DNA of 64,000 nt from Klebsiella pneumoniae. GTDB taxonomy: Bacteria; Pseudomonadota; Gammaproteobacteria; Steroidobacterales; Steroidobacteraceae. Both the position numbers and the translations under genes were made by a program. Within the stretch, counting starts at the first letter, position 1. Each line of letters begins with the position of its first letter. Positions 46,788-55,900 of the stretch are shown piece by piece. The notes below the pieces were generated by a model. The model saw only the letters and a list, made by a program, of their open reading frames with translations, ran no database searches and was not told the DNA's origin. The stretch lies in assembly GCA_945873095.1 (NCBI GenBank), contig CAMCBU010000003.1, positions 1 to 64,000 on the forward strand, written 5' to 3'.

Positions 46788-48056
46788 GTGATCCGATCGT
46801 GTCTTGTCGCAGTGACTCTGCTCGGCGGTGCCAGCCTGTTGGCGCAGGCCGCACCTATCCAAGTCAATCCCAACGGGCACAAAGCGGCCGCTCCTGATCT
46901 GACGGTCGCCCGCAATGGGGATGTGGCAATTCTTTGGGTTGATCGATCACCCAACGCCAAAGCTGCTGGTAACCACGATCGACATGTCGCAGCGACCGAT
47001 GTGTACGTTGCCGTCGCGCGCGCCGATGGCGATGGTTTCGCGGCGGCCGTCAAGGTTAACGATACGGCCGGGGCCGTGTGGGGGCAGCAGGTCAGTCGCC
47101 CGCGCATCGTCGCAACACCAAACGGTACGTGGCATGTGTCTTACGCCGTCAACGAACTCCATCCCACCCATCAGAAAACGGCGCTGACCACGCACTACAC
47201 ACGCTCCACCGATGCCGGTCGCAGTTTTGAAGCGGCACGCCGATTATCGAGTCTGACTGATCAAGACATGAGCCGGACGATACACGGTGGCTTCGTCAGT
47301 GCGGCGGCGTTTGGAACCTTGGCAGCCGCCGCAGATGGTAGCGTCCATGTGCTGTGGATCGATACGCGTCATATGCAGCCGGACAGTGAGTCGGGATCGA
47401 TGTATGCCGCGGTCTCGCGTGACGACGGACGGTCTTTTTCGGTCGAGCGCAGCATCGCCAACACGGGTGTTTGCCCGTGCTGTCAGTTGATGGCGGTGAC
47501 CAACGAGCGCAGCGAGCTGATTCTCGGCTCACGAAAAGTGCTGCCCGGTAGTGTTCGTCCCGCGACGGTCATGCGTCTTTCACCCGTTTCCAAAGCCGAC
47601 CCGGAAGCGATCAACATCGGCGGGGCTCCATGGCAAATCGCCGGCTGTCCCCTCAAGCCGACAGCGGTTGCGGTCGCAGGCGATCGAGTTTTCGCTGCGG
47701 TGCACAACGGCGGTGAAGAAAAACCCGGCGTGATCTTCTCTGTATCCAAAGACAACGCCGCCCACTTCGACTTCAAGGGCGCTGTGCATCCCGAGGCAGC
47801 GATCTCCGATGCGCCGAGTATCGCGAGCAATGGCAAGACCGTGCTGGTTGCGTGGCATGCGAGAGCGAACGGGCCACGCCATGTTTTCTATCGCTACTAC
47901 AACTTGGATGGCGAGGCTCAAGGCGGCGTTCAGGAGTTGCCGACGGGCGATGTCGCAGCACAGTCGCCGGTATTGGCTGTTCGGGCCGATGGTAACTATC
48001 AGCTCGTCTGGCAGCAGGGTGACAACGTCTTTACGGACGTATTGGCAGGAAGGTAA
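46788..48056 (+). CDS. Exported sialidase-like beta-propeller with CPCC motif
   Basis: This 422-residue protein has an N-terminal signal peptide (MIRSCLVAVTLLGGASLLAQA). BNR/Asp-box-like repeats follow (for example TRSTDAGRSFEAA, VSRDDGRSFSVE and SVSKDNAAHFDF). A CPCCQ motif (GVCPCCQLM) is in the middle. Propeller proteins of this kind are often filed as exo-alpha-sialidases, but I see no sialic acid genes. GTG 46788 follows a clear AGGGGAG site. The stop is 2 bases before a TlpA thioredoxin gene, which suggests that the cysteine pair is redox-active or binds metal. Confidence 0.8.
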   Translation: MIRSCLVAVTLLGGASLLAQAAPIQVNPNGHKAAAPDLTVARNGDVAILWVDRSPNAKAAGNHDRHVAATDVYVAVARADGDGFAAAVKVNDTAGAVWGQQVSRPRIVATPNGTWHVSYAVNELHPTHQKTALTTHYTRSTDAGRSFEAARRLSSLTDQDMSRTIHGGFVSAAAFGTLAAAADGSVHVLWIDTRHMQPDSESGSMYAAVSRDDGRSFSVERSIANTGVCPCCQLMAVTNERSELILGSRKVLPGSVRPATVMRLSPVSKADPEAINIGGAPWQIAGCPLKPTAVAVAGDRVFAAVHNGGEEKPGVIFSVSKDNAAHFDFKGAVHPEAAISDAPSIASNGKTVLVAWHARANGPRHVFYRYYNLDGEAQGGVQELPTGDVAAQSPVLAVRADGNYQLVWQQGDNVFTDVLAGR

Positions 48057-48058
48057 TC

Positions 48059-48625
48059 ATGAGCGCCAGGCCGATCATCCTCGCGTTGCTGCTCTTCTGC
48101 ATAGCGCAGTGGTCTTGGGCAGCAAGCCCGACGCGGGCCATCCACGCCGAGGAGTTCAAGCGAATTCTGAAGAGTCATCAGGGCGAGCTGGTGATCGTCA
48201 ACTTCTGGGCGACTTGGTGCGCTCCCTGTCTCAAAGAAATCCCTGATCTGCTCCGCCTCCAGCAAGAGAACGCCCCCGCTGGCGTTCAACTCATCGGCGT
48301 GGCGGTGGACGAGCCGACGCCTGATTCAGCCGAGGTCGAGCGTTTTCGCAGTCGCTATTTCCCGACGTTTCGTACCTATGCACGAGCAGGCAACGAGATG
48401 GACGAGCTCGCGCAGGTCGTCGACTCCACCTGGAACGAAGTTGTGCCGACGACGTATCTGCTCGATCGCGAGGGGCGTGTCGCCAAGCGCATTCAGGGCA
48501 AGAAAACGCTCGAGGAGTTTCGCTTGGCGCTCGAGGCGGTCAGTCGGCGGCAAGGCGCTCGCGCAGGAGACGAAAGTTCCAGCGATCGCCGATCGCCGGC
48601 AACTCTGCGCAACGCAGAACATTGA
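48059..48625 (+). CDS. TlpA-like thioredoxin, exported
   Basis: This 188-residue protein has a signal peptide (about 1-21) and a thioredoxin fold with active site FWATWCAPCLKE (C54, C57) and the cis-Pro region VPTTYLLDREG. It is likely a periplasmic reductase. The C-terminal 25 residues (from RRQGARAG) lie past the domain and overlap the convergent gene by 86 bases, so they look like read-through sequence. Partner probably the upstream propeller protein. Confidence 0.88.
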   Translation: MSARPIILALLLFCIAQWSWAASPTRAIHAEEFKRILKSHQGELVIVNFWATWCAPCLKEIPDLLRLQQENAPAGVQLIGVAVDEPTPDSAEVERFRSRYFPTFRTYARAGNEMDELAQVVDSTWNEVVPTTYLLDREGRVAKRIQGKKTLEEFRLALEAVSRRQGARAGDESSSDRRSPATLRNAEH

Positions 48626-49070
48626 TGATCGTGAACGACCACGCGGTGAGACGCAACAGCAGAATCGCCGTGAACTCCCACGACGGGTTACTGAAGCGCA
48701 CCGGATAGACTTCCAACACGTCAGTGACCAAGTTGGTACTCGCGATCACGGCAACCGACAAAAAGACGATGCCTGTGTATTTCCCGTAAGTGTAGGAATA
48801 CCAAGCGACGGCGATCAGCACGAGCATCAGCAAGCCGCGCAGATAAAAAATGCCGGCGTAGCGATCCACGAGTTCCGGTGACGAAAAAACACTCGCTGCG
48901 ATTTCTTTGGGCGCCAAGATCAATGCGATCGCGGCCGCGCCGGATAGCAGCACGATGAACAGGTTCCGAAGGACGAAATACGGATCGACCGGACGCTCGT
49001 AACCACCAGCCGTCCCGATCAACGCCTCGAGCTCCTGTAGCGACAACCAACTTCTTTTATGTTGCACCAT
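48540..49070 (-). CDS. Uncharacterised four-helix membrane protein
   Basis: This 176-residue protein has an N-terminal amphipathic piece (SWLSLQELEALIGTAGGYE) and four hydrophobic segments. I do not recognise a family. It overlaps the end of the TlpA gene by 86 bases in convergent orientation. It begins 12 bases after the SGNH gene stop on the same strand. Confidence 0.6.
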   Translation of the reverse strand: MVQHKRSWLSLQELEALIGTAGGYERPVDPYFVLRNLFIVLLSGAAAIALILAPKEIAASVFSSPELVDRYAGIFYLRGLLMLVLIAVAWYSYTYGKYTGIVFLSVAVIASTNLVTDVLEVYPVRFSNPSWEFTAILLLRLTAWSFTIINVLRCAELPAIGDRWNFRLLRERLAAD

Positions 49071-49081
49071 ATAAGTGCATT

Positions 49082-49816
49082 CTAATACTTTTGAACCCGC
49101 GTCTCAAGCAGATCGTCTCTGCGACATATACGTACGATGTCGCGAGCGAGGGAGGCGTAGCTCGCCACCGACGGATGGAAACCATCGCTCGAAAATTCAT
49201 CAGGCTGGGGACGCGAATCGATCGGTACGTAGCACACCGCCGGATTGGAATCACAATAGTGTCGCGCGGCTCGGTCGTAGTGCGCTGCGCGCCAGCCGAG
49301 TACCTGTCGCAGAGGCGACGGTAACGCGGGAAAGACATCGAGTGGTGGAATACCGAGAAGGGCGAGCCGACTCTTGGGAAAGCGCTGCTGAAGACTGACG
49401 ACCACGGCATCCATATCCGCAAGCCATCGGTGGGTCGGCGTCAGTCCGGTGATGTCGTTCACGCCCGCCGAGATCAACACCAAGGCGACGCGATCGTCGC
49501 TCGCTAGCGACTCGACGAGTGATCTTACGCGAGCGCTTCGTGCACCGATCTTTCCATATGCCATCCATTCGAGCGCCGCTCCTGTCGTCTTGTGCCAGTG
49601 CAGGGCGAGTTGCGAGGTGATCGTCTCTTCGGCTTCCTGTGCGCCAACCCCCGCAATGATCGAGTCGCCCACACCGATGATGCGTTGCGTCGGATGATCG
49701 CCAAACCGACCGCGTAGCTCACCAGACGGCGCCCGAAAACGTGGCGTATGTCTGCGTACCCAAACGGCTTGGGGCAAAACCCAAGGCAGCGTCAGCCAAA
49801 AGGCAAAGTTCGGCAT
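49082..49816 (-). CDS. SGNH/GDSL-family hydrolase
   Basis: This 244-residue esterase or lipase has block I GVGDSIIAG (Ser52), GVND (block III Asn) and DGFHPS (block V Asp and His). The N-terminus has a hydrophobic stretch (NFAFWLTLPWVLPQAVWV) that could anchor it to the membrane. Substrate unknown. Confidence 0.88.
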   Translation of the reverse strand: MPNFAFWLTLPWVLPQAVWVRRHTPRFRAPSGELRGRFGDHPTQRIIGVGDSIIAGVGAQEAEETITSQLALHWHKTTGAALEWMAYGKIGARSARVRSLVESLASDDRVALVLISAGVNDITGLTPTHRWLADMDAVVVSLQQRFPKSRLALLGIPPLDVFPALPSPLRQVLGWRAAHYDRAARHYCDSNPAVCYVPIDSRPQPDEFSSDGFHPSVASYASLARDIVRICRRDDLLETRVQKY

Positions 49817-49951
49817 AGCGCGCCATGATACTCGGCGATGAGCGCATCAATCTGTCGGCGAGTCCGCGGCAACACACCGCGCTCGCCACGGCGAGCGTCT
49901 CTCGAGGAGTGTTGCGGGCGTCCGCGATCGCCTCTTAGAATGCTGTGGGAT

Positions 49952-50025
49952 GCGGGCGTAGTTCAATGGTAGAACTGTAGCTTCCCAAGCTACTAACGTG
50001 GGTTCGATTCCCATCGCCCGCTCCA
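49952..50025 (+). tRNA. tRNA-Gly(CCC), element integration target
   Basis: Cloverleaf: acceptor GCGGGCG / CGCCCGC, D arm GTTC...GAAC, anticodon arm GTAGC-TTCCCAA-GCTAC with anticodon CCC (reads GGG), T arm with TTCGATT loop and encoded CCA at 50023-50025. The gene is complete and lies 136 bases from the SGNH gene. Its 3' half (from 49981) is the left attachment site of the integrated element, and the integrated copy keeps the tRNA functional. Confidence 0.97.
49981..50025 (+). repeat. attL: 45-bp direct repeat, left copy
   Basis: The 45 bases from the anticodon loop to the CCA end recur exactly at 61735-61779, and the sequences diverge immediately on both sides (next base T against C). This is the classic tRNA 3'-end crossover region for tyrosine integrases. 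Confidence 0.95.
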
Positions 50026-50134
50026 TTCACCTACGCGTGTGATTCAGATGTCTCCAGATGCTCACAGACGAAGAGAGCGGAGGGAGGATTACAGCGGATT
50101 GTTGCGGGATCCCCCAAAGAGAGCCTAGCAATGT

Positions 50135-50151
50135 CGACAGGGAAACCCTGT
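50135..50151 (-). terminator. Hairpin behind the TetR gene (weak)
   Basis: GACAGGG (50135-50141) and CCCTGTC (50145-50151) form a 7-bp stem with a 3-base loop, 5 bases after the TetR stop on the minus strand. There is no T run, so termination here is only possible. Confidence 0.35.
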
Positions 50152-50156
50152 CTGCC

Positions 50157-50798
50157 TCAATCGTCAAGAATCGTCTTCTTCATGATGAAGATAAAGGTTT
50201 CATCCCACGATTTCTCATTAATCTTTTTTGAAGAGACATCATCGATGACTCGACCAAAAGTCATCGCTTGCACAAATAACGCTGCTGCTTCCGGCGACAC
50301 CTTTCTGCTCATCCATCCTTTTTTCTGTAATGTTTTAAAACTTTTAGCGAATCTTTCGTTTATCTTGGTCTGTTCAATGCCGAGAAGTTTTGAAAAGCGC
50401 GCATTCTTATCTGCATGTGCGATAAGACGACATCGAGCAATGCGAAAATTCTCAAAGTTGCGATCTTGTGAGATTTTAACGAGCTTTATCGCTTGCTCTA
50501 TGAAGTCGCGTTTATTTTGGGATTCGTTAACACTCTTCGTAAGAAGATCCGCATGAGTTTTCGCGCCGTCCAGAAATACAGATAGCAGTGCCGCTTCAAT
50601 CAACGCGGTATGGCTTTCATAGTGTAGATAAAGAGTATTGCGCGCGACGTTTGCCTTCGTCAAAACCATTGCGGTAGTGATTTCGTCGGGCGTAAATTCT
50701 CTTAGCAGCGTTATGGTGGCAGCCAAAAGTCGCCCTGCCGCTACGCTTGGCTTTCCGGCGCGATGGACTGTTTTAATGCCGAGCGCGGTTCTTTTCAT
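50157..50798 (-). CDS. TetR-family regulator of the element
   Basis: This 213-residue protein has an N-terminal TetR helix-turn-helix (about 25-70; TTAMVLTKANVARNTLYLHY at 42-61, with the recognition helix near NVARNTLYLHY) and a helical ligand domain rich in Lys, Asn and Phe. Codon and base use are clearly more AT-rich than in the flanking chromosome. It reads towards attL. No ligand can be inferred. It may control element genes or neighbouring host genes. Confidence 0.88.
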   Translation of the reverse strand: MKRTALGIKTVHRAGKPSVAAGRLLAATITLLREFTPDEITTAMVLTKANVARNTLYLHYESHTALIEAALLSVFLDGAKTHADLLTKSVNESQNKRDFIEQAIKLVKISQDRNFENFRIARCRLIAHADKNARFSKLLGIEQTKINERFAKSFKTLQKKGWMSRKVSPEAAALFVQAMTFGRVIDDVSSKKINEKSWDETFIFIMKKTILDD

Positions 50799-51028
50799 CG
50801 GGTCATTTTACGTACTTCAGTTGCCAAGAACATGTCGGTAACTGGTGAACTGTCGATCTACCAGTCGCGAGTCGTTCTCATTTATAATCTACTGGCGATG
50901 CGAAAGTTATCGCCCGACAGTAGTCAGATTCACGCTAGCTTAGATTTGGTTTCTGTCGGTTTCTGTCAGTTGATGCGAGTCAAAACTTTATTGCATCGTG
51001 CATAACGTAAAGTTGGAACGGTGGTGCG

Positions 51029-51901
51029 ATGGGAGAGATCCGCGCGTTATCGCCTTTTGCTGTCGCGTTGAGGCAAGCTCGTCTCGCGCGGGCTCTATCC
51101 ATCAATGATGTTGCAAAAGCGACATTGCTTTCAGATAAGCAAATTCTCGGCTTAGAAAACGATGACTACTCATATTTCTACAATGGTTTGTTTGCGTCAC
51201 GCTCCGCCGATGCTTATGCCGCGTTTCTCGGTGTAGATTGCAACTTAGACGGTGCTCCCTCTAGAGAAGCGGTGGAGTATCCTAAGTTAGTCTTTTCGAT
51301 CGATAAGACCGGCACCTCAAAAAAACATACGAAACTACCAGTACTGTTCAGTAGCTCGGTCTTTTGGTCTCTGCTGATCGGTGCTCTTGCACTCGCGTAC
51401 GGACTGCATTCCTGCGAAATGATCGGAAGTTGCGAGCAACCGGTAGCGGCACGGGAAACGGGGTCGTCGCGCCCCATGCACTCCGATAATTCTGTTGTAA
51501 GTGATTCAACGTTCGGGAGTTTTGACGATACCACTTCCGAGGCGACGTCCGTTGAATGGGTCCCCGAATCGACCAAAGTTCCGCCTTCAATCGATACACC
51601 AACTCCGCCTACCGAACTAGCAACTACGAATATTGATCTGCTCGAGTGGGATCGTGACGCAAAGGAGAACCGCTTCTTCATCATCATAAATAAGCAAACG
51701 TGGATTAGCGCGAAGGACAGTCTGAACAAGGTGCTGATCGAAGGTACACCACCACCGACTACAGGTAGGCGAGTGATAGGGAAGAAGCCGTTCCTGATCG
51801 TTTTAGAAGATCCGAGCGCAGTGGAAATCTACTACCTTGGAAGCCGAATTCGTCCTGGAAATACAGCAAATCCAGGAATTTCTGTTGTAGAGCGAACATA
51901 G
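51029..51901 (+). CDS. RodZ-like membrane HTH protein
   Basis: This 290-residue protein has an N-terminal HTH_25-type domain (about 8-75; FAVALRQARLARALSINDV), one transmembrane segment (about 107-127) and a Ser/Thr/Pro/Glu-rich linker (about 140-205). A C-terminal beta domain (about 215-290; NKQTWISAKDSLNKVLIEG) resembles the DUF4115 domain of RodZ. RodZ links MreB to the cell wall. An element-borne copy could instead be a membrane-bound regulator. It runs from the centre towards the next plus gene (26-base gap). Confidence 0.75.
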   Translation: MGEIRALSPFAVALRQARLARALSINDVAKATLLSDKQILGLENDDYSYFYNGLFASRSADAYAAFLGVDCNLDGAPSREAVEYPKLVFSIDKTGTSKKHTKLPVLFSSSVFWSLLIGALALAYGLHSCEMIGSCEQPVAARETGSSRPMHSDNSVVSDSTFGSFDDTTSEATSVEWVPESTKVPPSIDTPTPPTELATTNIDLLEWDRDAKENRFFIIINKQTWISAKDSLNKVLIEGTPPPTTGRRVIGKKPFLIVLEDPSAVEIYYLGSRIRPGNTANPGISVVERT

Positions 51902-51942
51902 CGTTGCCCTAACCCCTATCTGGAGGGATGGTCTCCCGTGCG

Positions 51943-52419
51943 ATGGATAAGCGCGGGAAAGATTGGACATTCCTAACCGAGGAACAAGAGAACGAGCTAT
52001 TTGATCTTGCAGTAGACCAACTTGGTCCTGATTTATCGAAATCTAAGTTCGTCGATTTTGTTCATTCCCTGCTCGATTCCATCGCTGGGTTCGAGGTTGC
52101 TAGTCAATCTCGAAGACGGTCTTTAACCGACAAGCTTTGGAGACGAGCAATGTTTTTACGACGACAAGAAAAGGTTGATGAGCGGGTGGTTAGTCACGAT
52201 GTCACGGGGTACCAACTTGCGGTCAACGAAGGAAAGAAGTTGATCGGAGAAGGGAAGACGAAGTCACAGGCGGCAATGGCGATCTACACCGCGCTCCAAT
52301 CCACCGACAAGGAAACCGTGGTCAAGGCATTTGTCGAGGGCGCATCCCTCACCGAGAAGGGGGCGATGACGTACTGGTACAACTGCAAGCGCAAGCAACC
52401 GAAGACAACCACCGAGTAA
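51943..52419 (+). CDS. Unknown protein with C-terminal phage/element-type domain
   Basis: I do not recognise this family with certainty. The protein is about 158 residues from ATG 51943 (MDKRGKDWTF); an in-frame ATG at 51928 gives 163, but its GGAGGG is immediately adjacent to that ATG. The sequence is mostly charged helices. The C-terminal 55 residues (GKTKSQAAMAIYTALQ ... LTEKGAMTYWYNCKR) look like a compact repeat-like module seen, as far as I recall, in element or virus proteins. It lies downstream of the RodZ-like gene and upstream of a 14-bp-arm inverted repeat. Confidence 0.55.
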   Translation: MDKRGKDWTFLTEEQENELFDLAVDQLGPDLSKSKFVDFVHSLLDSIAGFEVASQSRRRSLTDKLWRRAMFLRRQEKVDERVVSHDVTGYQLAVNEGKKLIGEGKTKSQAAMAIYTALQSTDKETVVKAFVEGASLTEKGAMTYWYNCKRKQPKTTTE

Positions 52420-52432
52420 TCCTTCCGAGAAA

Positions 52433-52502
52433 GGGGGATTCCGGGTTAACCGAGACCCATTGTGTTGTGTCAGTTGAACGACACGAGCACCCGGAATCCC
52501 CC
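52433..52502. repeat. Long inverted repeat between convergent genes
   Basis: Perfect 14-bp arms GGGGGATTCCGGGT (52433-52446) and ACCCGGAATCCCCC (52489-52502) enclose 42 bases, within which GTGTC / GACAC can form an inner hairpin. A further GGGGGATTC is at 52519-52527. It is between the stops of the plus gene (52419) and the small minus gene (52516). It could be a bidirectional terminator or a replication or structural site; there is no T-run tail. Confidence 0.75.
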
Positions 52503-52515
52503 GTCTGAGGGGTGA

Positions 52516-52680
52516 CTAGGGGGATTCGATCACAATCACGGTTAGGCGCTTCTGCTTCATCAATCGGAGCGCTTTCGAGAGCTCAAATGGGGTGTCTTCC
52601 GCCAGAAGCACAACCTTGGGGCTCTTTAATTTGTTGATCGCTTGGATGAGCTGTTGTCTGGTCAGGGGTGGTCTAGGCAT
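52516..52680 (-). CDS. Small protein, 54 residues
   Basis: ATG at 52680 is preceded by GGAG about 9 bases upstream on the minus strand. The product has the pattern beta-alpha-beta: PKVVLLAEDT, FELSKALRLMKQK, LTVIVIESP, with a basic N-terminus (MPRPPLTRQQLIQAIN). It is downstream of the replication gene and is the only small frame here with a good ribosome site. Family unknown; too short for a transmembrane segment. Confidence 0.5.
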   Translation of the reverse strand: MPRPPLTRQQLIQAINKLKSPKVVLLAEDTPFELSKALRLMKQKRLTVIVIESP

Positions 52681-52832
52681 AGGGGCGGTCTCCGGGGTGG
52701 GGGTGATCCCGGATATTTATCCCTCCCCTAAACTGTCCACCTAGCGGTCATTTTCGACTACCAATTAAACACAACTTTATTGCTATCGAGATTGAACCAT
52801 GAATCTCGACCCCCAAAACCCCCGGTCAGGAA

Positions 52833-52910
52833 GGGATAAGCTATTGTAATTATTGATTTTTATATAAATTAATGGGTGCTTATCCCTGGGGAGTGGGCTT
52901 ATGGGGAACC
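52833..52910. repeat. GGATAAG/CTTATCC locus A (candidate operator or origin)
   Basis: GGATAAG (52834-52840) and CTTATCC (52879-52885) are separated by exactly 38 bases that include TTTTTATATAAA (52857-52868). GGGGAGTGGG (52888-52897) and GGGAACC (52904-52910) follow, running into the replication gene's 3' end. The same words in the same order occur at locus B, 60673-60769, with the same 38-base spacing. The AT-rich centre flanked by inverted repeats could be an origin or a promoter with two operators, pointing at the small minus gene. Confidence 0.65.
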
Positions 52911-55900
52911 CGCCGAGATTAGCGGGTTATCCGGAATCTCGGATTCCATCCCTTGAGGATTGATAAACCCATATTCCCGGTTAATGAATGCCCATCCATG
53001 CGTGCCGGCGGTGGCGCGCCTTGCCAAAATCGTGGTGACGAAGTCGAGTGAACTAGGATCAATCGTGTAGTGATAAGTCTTTTGTCCACCGGACACCGTG
53101 ACTCTGGTTTTCATCGGCTCTAATCCGATAACCGCCAACAATGCGCGGAGGTAGAAAGCTGGTTTCTCCTCGATATCGTGCCCGATCTTGCACCCGATAT
53201 GAGTTTCGATCATTCCCTTAAGCTTCTTTGTCACTCTTCCAAAGGTAGCCAAGTCGACTATCGAATATTCTGCTGAGCAGTCGAACTGACCATCTTTAAA
53301 AACTGGTGTGCGCGAAAAAAGATAGTGTAGGAGTGCCGAGCGAATCTCAGGATCCGAGAAGATCTTACGCTTAACGATGCTGTTGATGTTCTTGAAATCG
53401 AAATGTAGTGAATGAGTCCCGGCGAATGTGGAAAACTCACTGAACTTGGAAATAGCTCGACGCATTCTCCAATCGCTATCCCTCTCGATCAGCTGCGCGG
53501 AGATTTTCTCCGCGTAGTACAACTCAATCAATGTTCTCTGGAACGATGTGAACTCATCTACCGAAACTTCTTCACCACGGTTGTCTAATCTCTCCTCAAT
53601 ATCCTTACACGTATCAAAGTCGAGCGTTCTCGACATCAATAACTGATCAATCAGCTTTTTCTTCGCAATCTTTCTGCCAAGTGCGCGGAACTTTCGTCCC
53701 TCTGCCATCGCTAGTTCATCTTTCGGGACGACAACAACATCCCATCCTTGATTTATCTTCAAATCAACGAAGTTCTTGCGAAGCAAGTTTTTGGATGCCC
53801 GCTGCTGCATCGTCACGAGCGTCCCGAGCAACACAAATTTCGAAAGTCCTAACTTTCTTGGGGAAACGCTAGACTCACCTAATTGGAAGACGGTGTTCCC
53901 AAACTGATCTTGAATAAAGTCCTCTTTCACTACTCCAAACTCAGTTTCGAAGCTGAAAACCTCCGGTGATACCCACGCACGAACGATTTTCGGATGCCTA
54001 ACTCGAGATAGCTGCTGATCGATGTCAAAGTGCGTGTTCACTCTGGACTCAAATAGCCCATAGACACTGTCGACTTCCTGTGCGTTGTTATCAAACGTGA
54101 TATCCAGTCCCGTTCCAAGTGACGGTGAGGTAAGGAGGATATCGAAATTGAGTATCTCCTTTTTAATGTTTTGGATGAACTTCTGAATTGCCTTCGAGCG
54201 GGAGTTGTCAGACGTGACTAATAAAACTCTCCTCGAAATCTGATGTTCCTTGCAATACTCCGCAATCGACTCATGAATTGCCTTAACTTTCGTCTTCGAG
54301 TTTGAAGTTATAAATATTCGCCTCCCGGCGAGAACGTCTGACAAAAATGACTGTGTAATTTGCGTCTCGTTTGGGAATATTTCGATCTTTCTGGTACTAG
54401 CTTTCCATTGATTAAGGTAGATGTGTGTGGGAAGCGGAGTCGGCGTGGTCTTCGGACGCTTAATCCCTGTCTTCGGATCTTTCTGAAGTTTCGTTACCGG
54501 GCGCTGACTTAACACCGACAGGATAAAGAAACTCGTCCACCCAAGATCTGCATCGAGTGCAACGATCCGATCCGCCCTCTCCAGAATCCTAGCGAAAATT
54601 GCGAAAAGCTCCTCTCGTCGATCTCGCAATGTCTCGGAGAGAAAGTGCGAAAGCACTTGCTCTACTTCATCAATGACGACAATAGAGTAGCGATTGTCAT
54701 TATTGAATAGTGAGTCTTGTACCTTCGTGAGGCTATCCAAGCAGACGCCATACTGCCGCCGTCTGACACGAACCTGCCCTGCAGAGTACCGCTCGTCATC
54801 TAAGTAGCAATTCAGTTCAAGTTTGTTGCAGAGATCCCCAATCAGTGCCTGTCTATGACCGATAAGGAGGACTCGTACACCGGTATTAAGTTGAACCGGA
54901 TGATCATTATCTGGAAACTGCTCTACAAAGTCTTCGAGCGACATACGGCGATACCTGAATATTGCATCGCGGATCACCTCTGAAAGGAACGTTGTTTTGC
55001 CACTTCCTTTCGGGCTCCTAACAAACGTGATGCCGGGCTCTAGCGTGTCAATCTTTAAATAAGCCTCGTCGGATAGGTGAATGTTGTTGGGAAAGACTCG
55101 GTAACTATGAGTTTGAAAACCTTCGGGAGCAGGAAACTTATGTCGATCGATCCCGTTCTTCTTTATGTCGACAATCATTCTCTCGAAGCTTGAAAAGTCT
55201 GTGACCATCGATTGTGAGTCGTTGTCGAACGCACCTCTGATCCACCATGTTTGTGAACAGCTACTGCATCTGATGAACCGTTCACCAGACTCGTTCTTGG
55301 CTATAAAGGCACTAGGATGACTGTCGTTGTGATAAGGGCAGTAAATGTACTGGCGTGTTCGAATCGATCCCGCACGAACGGCAATTCCATCACCTCGGAT
55401 TACAAGCATGTCAGGAGAGACTCGTCGTTGTGAGCGACTACTTGTTGGCGTCGGATTTGATCGAACAGCGCTTGTAACCACTGTCTGTCCATCGACTAAG
55501 AGTTCGTTGAAGACGTCTAACTGGAGAGTTGACCCGATCCAATTGACGGTACACCCCTGCGATCCAAACCAGACGCGCGCTGCATCGGTAGTGCTTGGAT
55601 CACCAACTAGACGTCGCGAGAGACTGGTTGTCACTGCTTTGAGATCGCTTGTCTTAGTTATCCCAACTGGAGAGACAAACACCGCTCGGAAGCGATGTTC
55701 ATCAGGCGAGTGTGAAGGCGTGGTGTAAATGAACGCACAGTTGTTCTGGACGAAATCGCCCGCCGTAAACTCTGCTAAGTCCCACCCTCCATCAATATCA
55801 ACCGCGATGATGTCCGTGTATTGAAAGTTTGCGACAGTTCGAACACCGTCATGAAAGACATAGCTGAACGCCCATCCTTCCCCTTGTATAGCTTCAATCA

